A stretch of DNA of 64,000 nucleotides from the NCBI RefSeq assembly GCF_020080835.1, contig NC_058159.1, forward strand, positions 31,533,525 through 31,597,524, given 5' to 3'. Of the stretch, positions 60,931 through 64,000 are shown one piece after another; the first letter of the stretch is position 1; every line of letters begins with the position of its first letter. The position numbers and the translations under genes were made by a program. Below the pieces are notes generated by a model, which had not been told where the DNA came from, searched no databases, and saw only the letters and a list, made by a program, of their open reading frames with translations. The stretch is from Cotesia glomerata. Taxonomy: Eukaryota > Arthropoda > Insecta > Hymenoptera > Braconidae.

Positions 60931-63900
60931 CTGAAATAAAATATTTATAATTAATTTATTGAATAGTTTATCAAGTAATATAATGAATACTTGATGTTGT
61001 TGTTAAGTTAAATAGGCGATTTAATAAACATGAAATATAAATAGTTGTTGACGGGTATATAATCTAATTAACTTTATCAAAAGTTAATGAGTGTAATTAA
61101 TTGCGCTCATTCGTCAGATCAAGTTCTGACGTTACGATTGCTCTGCTTACTTGGGTTTGCCGCTAAATTAATAGTTGCGGTTTAAATTTCCTTTAACAAA
61201 CTTTCTTAGCGTATCACACTCCAACAGAAACTGCCACTGCTGGGTTAAATAATATTTGTCAGTTTACTTATTCTTACTTGTTTGTAGATACAGATAAAAA
61301 CTAAAAACTAAAAAAGAAAAATTATATATATATATATATATAAAAAAAAACAGAGTGAAAGAAAACAGGTAAAATAAAAATAAATAGTTAAATATTAGCA
61401 TGAATTGGTGAATGTCGCTGCTTATCAGTGGAACATGCACGATATAAATAATGGAGGGCACGTACACCGTATTCTTTCTACTATGGGTTATAAGTACAAT
61501 TCACGATAAAGCTCGTGCTAGCAGAGAAAATGTGTCTCGTTTCGTACCCGTTATATTATTAGTATTATTACAAAATCCACCTACACCTTTAATTGTTCCT
61601 TCCGTTTCGGTTTAACTTTTATATTATTACTATCACTGTAATTATAATTATCATTATTATTATTACATATTAATAATTTTTAAAAGTCATCTGAAGTTCA
61701 TATAAGCAGTCTTTATAAAAAATTAATTTATTTTATGTTTTATTCTGAAAATTTTGAACTAAATTTAAATCAATATCATTGAAAAAAAAAACATCTCATA
61801 GTAGTGATTTATAATTCTGGTTATGAATTGTTTATGGATATGCTTCATATGAATGAAATAATATCACTAGGTCATTTAGTTAAAAAAAAAACTGATAATT
61901 AAAAAATAATAATCTAACCTGCGCTTAACTTTATTTAGCCATTCAAGTGGTAGAATCATCAAATAGTCAGACATGAATAAATCCATAAATACATAATAAA
62001 TTCGAATGGTTTAGAGTCAATATTAAGAAATATATTTCTATTTTATTTTATTTTATTACAAAAGTAATATGGTTGAATTGGTCGTATGCCCATTTTTCAA
62101 TTCTCTAGATATTCGTTTCCCTCGGGGAGACAATTACGCGCGCGAACTTCATAGTCAGCTCGTTTTAAAATTTATATGCCTCGGCGCTTTTGCACCTTTA
62201 CAGCATTTCCCGCGGGCTATTTTACAATTGTATGAATAAAAAGGAACCTACCAGATGTGTTTATATCTATATATGTACACATAAAAATACAAAACTTTTC
62301 GCTTGAGAAATTAAAAAAATTAGTAATAAAGTAAGATTATAAAAACTATTTTAAAGAAAAATCTCCTTCTACTCTTCCGCCTAAATAATATTTAAGAAAA
62401 GTTTATGATATAAGTGTGTTATGAAAAGTACATTAACGGAGTTTTAGAAATCTAATTTTATTGGGGAATAAAAATGAAAGTAAAACGGGAAAAAGGTAAA
62501 AAGGTAGAAAGGTAAAACGGTAAAAAGGTAAAAAGGTAAAAGGTGGGTCTTATGGGATTTGTTTTTAGTGGTGTGTATAGGTAATTGAGATTCGCCATAC
62601 CAACTACCAATAATCATTTATAGATAACAGCATATTGAACACCATACGCAGGGGACCGTCAGTTTTGCGGCTAATTTAGAGCATGATGGTCACCCCTTGA
62701 ACGATATAGGTCACTTAGCTGACCACATTGCGAGGATAAACCGCAATTTGTACTAAATATCTCTCTCTCTCTCTCTCTCTATGTATATATATATATTAGA
62801 TCTATACAAACCAAATGGATTTACTTTTAAAAGTTCCTCTGACGCTCCTCTCTGTCTGACATGTTTGTGGATATACAGAGCATATATTATGTAACGAATC
62901 GTAGAAAGTACCAACCGACGAACAGGTTCTATAAAAGCATGTCCGATAAAATTCAGTAAGATACTAGCTACCCCAAAATACTCTTTGTTTTCTTTCTCAA
63001 ACCATTTCTAGTAGCACAGTGCATGTGCACGAATTTACCCCAGCTTAAAATTTATTAACGCAAGCTAGCTTACAATTCGTATTTACACTTGTTGGCTCTG
63101 CGTTTGTTTTTACATTGTTACTTTATGCTTTTAAGTTATATCACTGGGATAGTAGCTACCACAAGCAATATCTAGCTAACAAACACTAACAACTTTTATG
63201 TTTTTATTACATAGATCACGTAAATATAAATTAATGTAATAAGGCAAATAACACTGCTAGAAAAAAAAAATTTTTTTTGATGACGCTGAAAAAGTAGATT
63301 TATTTAAGTATGAATAACGATATTACTTTTCATAGATATAAGTATACACCACTAATGAAGGCGTCTCTGACTAATGTGACAATTTTATTTTATTTTATTA
63401 TTTTTTTTTTTTTTTTTTTTTTTTTCTTAGAAAAGGAAGAGTGAAACCCCCGGTTGGTTGGGAATAATCTTTCCCTCCCTTGGAGTTATAACTGTAGGCT
63501 ATCTGTCAGAGCTGTCGTATTAAACAGAGTCCACAGTGGCTCAGTTCAAGCTGGTAGTTAGCATAGTACGATTATTCTGACATTGATGCACGATCCGTTT
63601 ACATATCGGATCAGTTAAGTGTTTCCTTCTCATTTGTTACGGATGATACCCCAAAACACTCAAAACCCGTTATGGCTGACAGTCGAAAATGTAAACAGAA
63701 TTTGTTGTTTTTTCTTTATTTTTCTCGCTCTGTATTTAACATTAAACATTGAAAGTGTCAAAAGGTGTTAAGATTTATAAATTAAAAAATGTTAAAACCC
63801 CTTTTAATAAAATCTTTTTGTTATTCTTTCACGTAATGAGATCCAATTAGGAGTTGGTGTCTGGTGAAGACAACTAATTGCTGAATCTGTTCGTGCTGAC

Positions 63901-64000
63901 TGAAAATGCTCAGGCACTTTTCCGTTAATACATTGTAACGGAACTCACAATTGGTTTCCGGCGACCGTGACTATCGAGTTTCAATTCATTGTACACCTTC
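60931..64000. other. Non-coding right end, probably Ptp99A upstream intron
   Basis: No FNIII or signal-peptide exon for Ptp99A was found here. It contains an (AT)n run near 61324-61342, a GGTAAAAA-type minisatellite at 62490-62541, a (CT)n run at 62761-62780 and a poly-T tract near 63402-63425. Confidence 0.6.
62490..62541. repeat. GGTAAAAA-type minisatellite
   Basis: About six imperfect tandem units of 8-9 bp (ggtaaaaa, ggtagaaa, ggtaaaac, ggtaaaaa …). Non-coding. Confidence 0.8.

Overview
The window is arthropod nuclear DNA, most likely an insect and plausibly a hymenopteran. It is very AT-rich, with many short exons in GT-AG introns, dense microsatellites and no bacterial-type gene layout. 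It holds two large convergent neuronal cell-surface receptor genes. The species call is inference; the two gene families are read directly from translated exons.

1-13971: no coding exon recognised; probably 5' flank or first intron of the Dscam gene, with microsatellites and one foldback repeat. 13972-44979 (+): 28 exons of a Dscam-family gene, from Ig1 to the stop codon. The protein has nine N-terminal Ig domains, four FNIII, Ig10, two FNIII, one membrane segment and a cytoplasmic tail ending TITV. All exon phases close. Two consecutive phase 1-1 exons (28135-28641 and 31016-31417) both encode an Ig7-type domain. This is the Dscam2/AbsCAM arrangement of alternative Ig7A and Ig7B, so the gene is called Dscam2. 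Each Ig7 exon carries a serine-rich insertion. The signal-peptide exon was not found.

44980-49329: convergent 3' ends with no gene seen. 49330-60930 (-): ten exons of a receptor tyrosine phosphatase of the Ptp99A (PTPRG/PTPRZ) class: FNIII repeats, one membrane segment, an active D1 (HCSAGVGRTG) and a D2 with Asp in place of the catalytic Cys. Its 5' exons lie beyond the right edge. A possible alternative first exon (56532-56712) encodes a signal-peptide-like start and is in the correct phase to join the exon at 55646. 60931-64000: non-coding.

The Dscam2 3' half and Ptp99A introns contain many copies of one foldback repeat family (eight seen here), whose arms pair into roughly 80-bp stems. 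In several introns the repeat is most of the intron. One copy lies between two 60-bp copies of the junction between an intron and an Ig10 exon, leaving a decoy splice acceptor that leads to a stop. A different TIR element, in another Dscam2 intron, is flanked by 89-bp direct repeats. These long flanking duplications, the paired Ig7 exons with an intronic hairpin between them, and the possible short Ptp99A isoform are the observations most worth following up.
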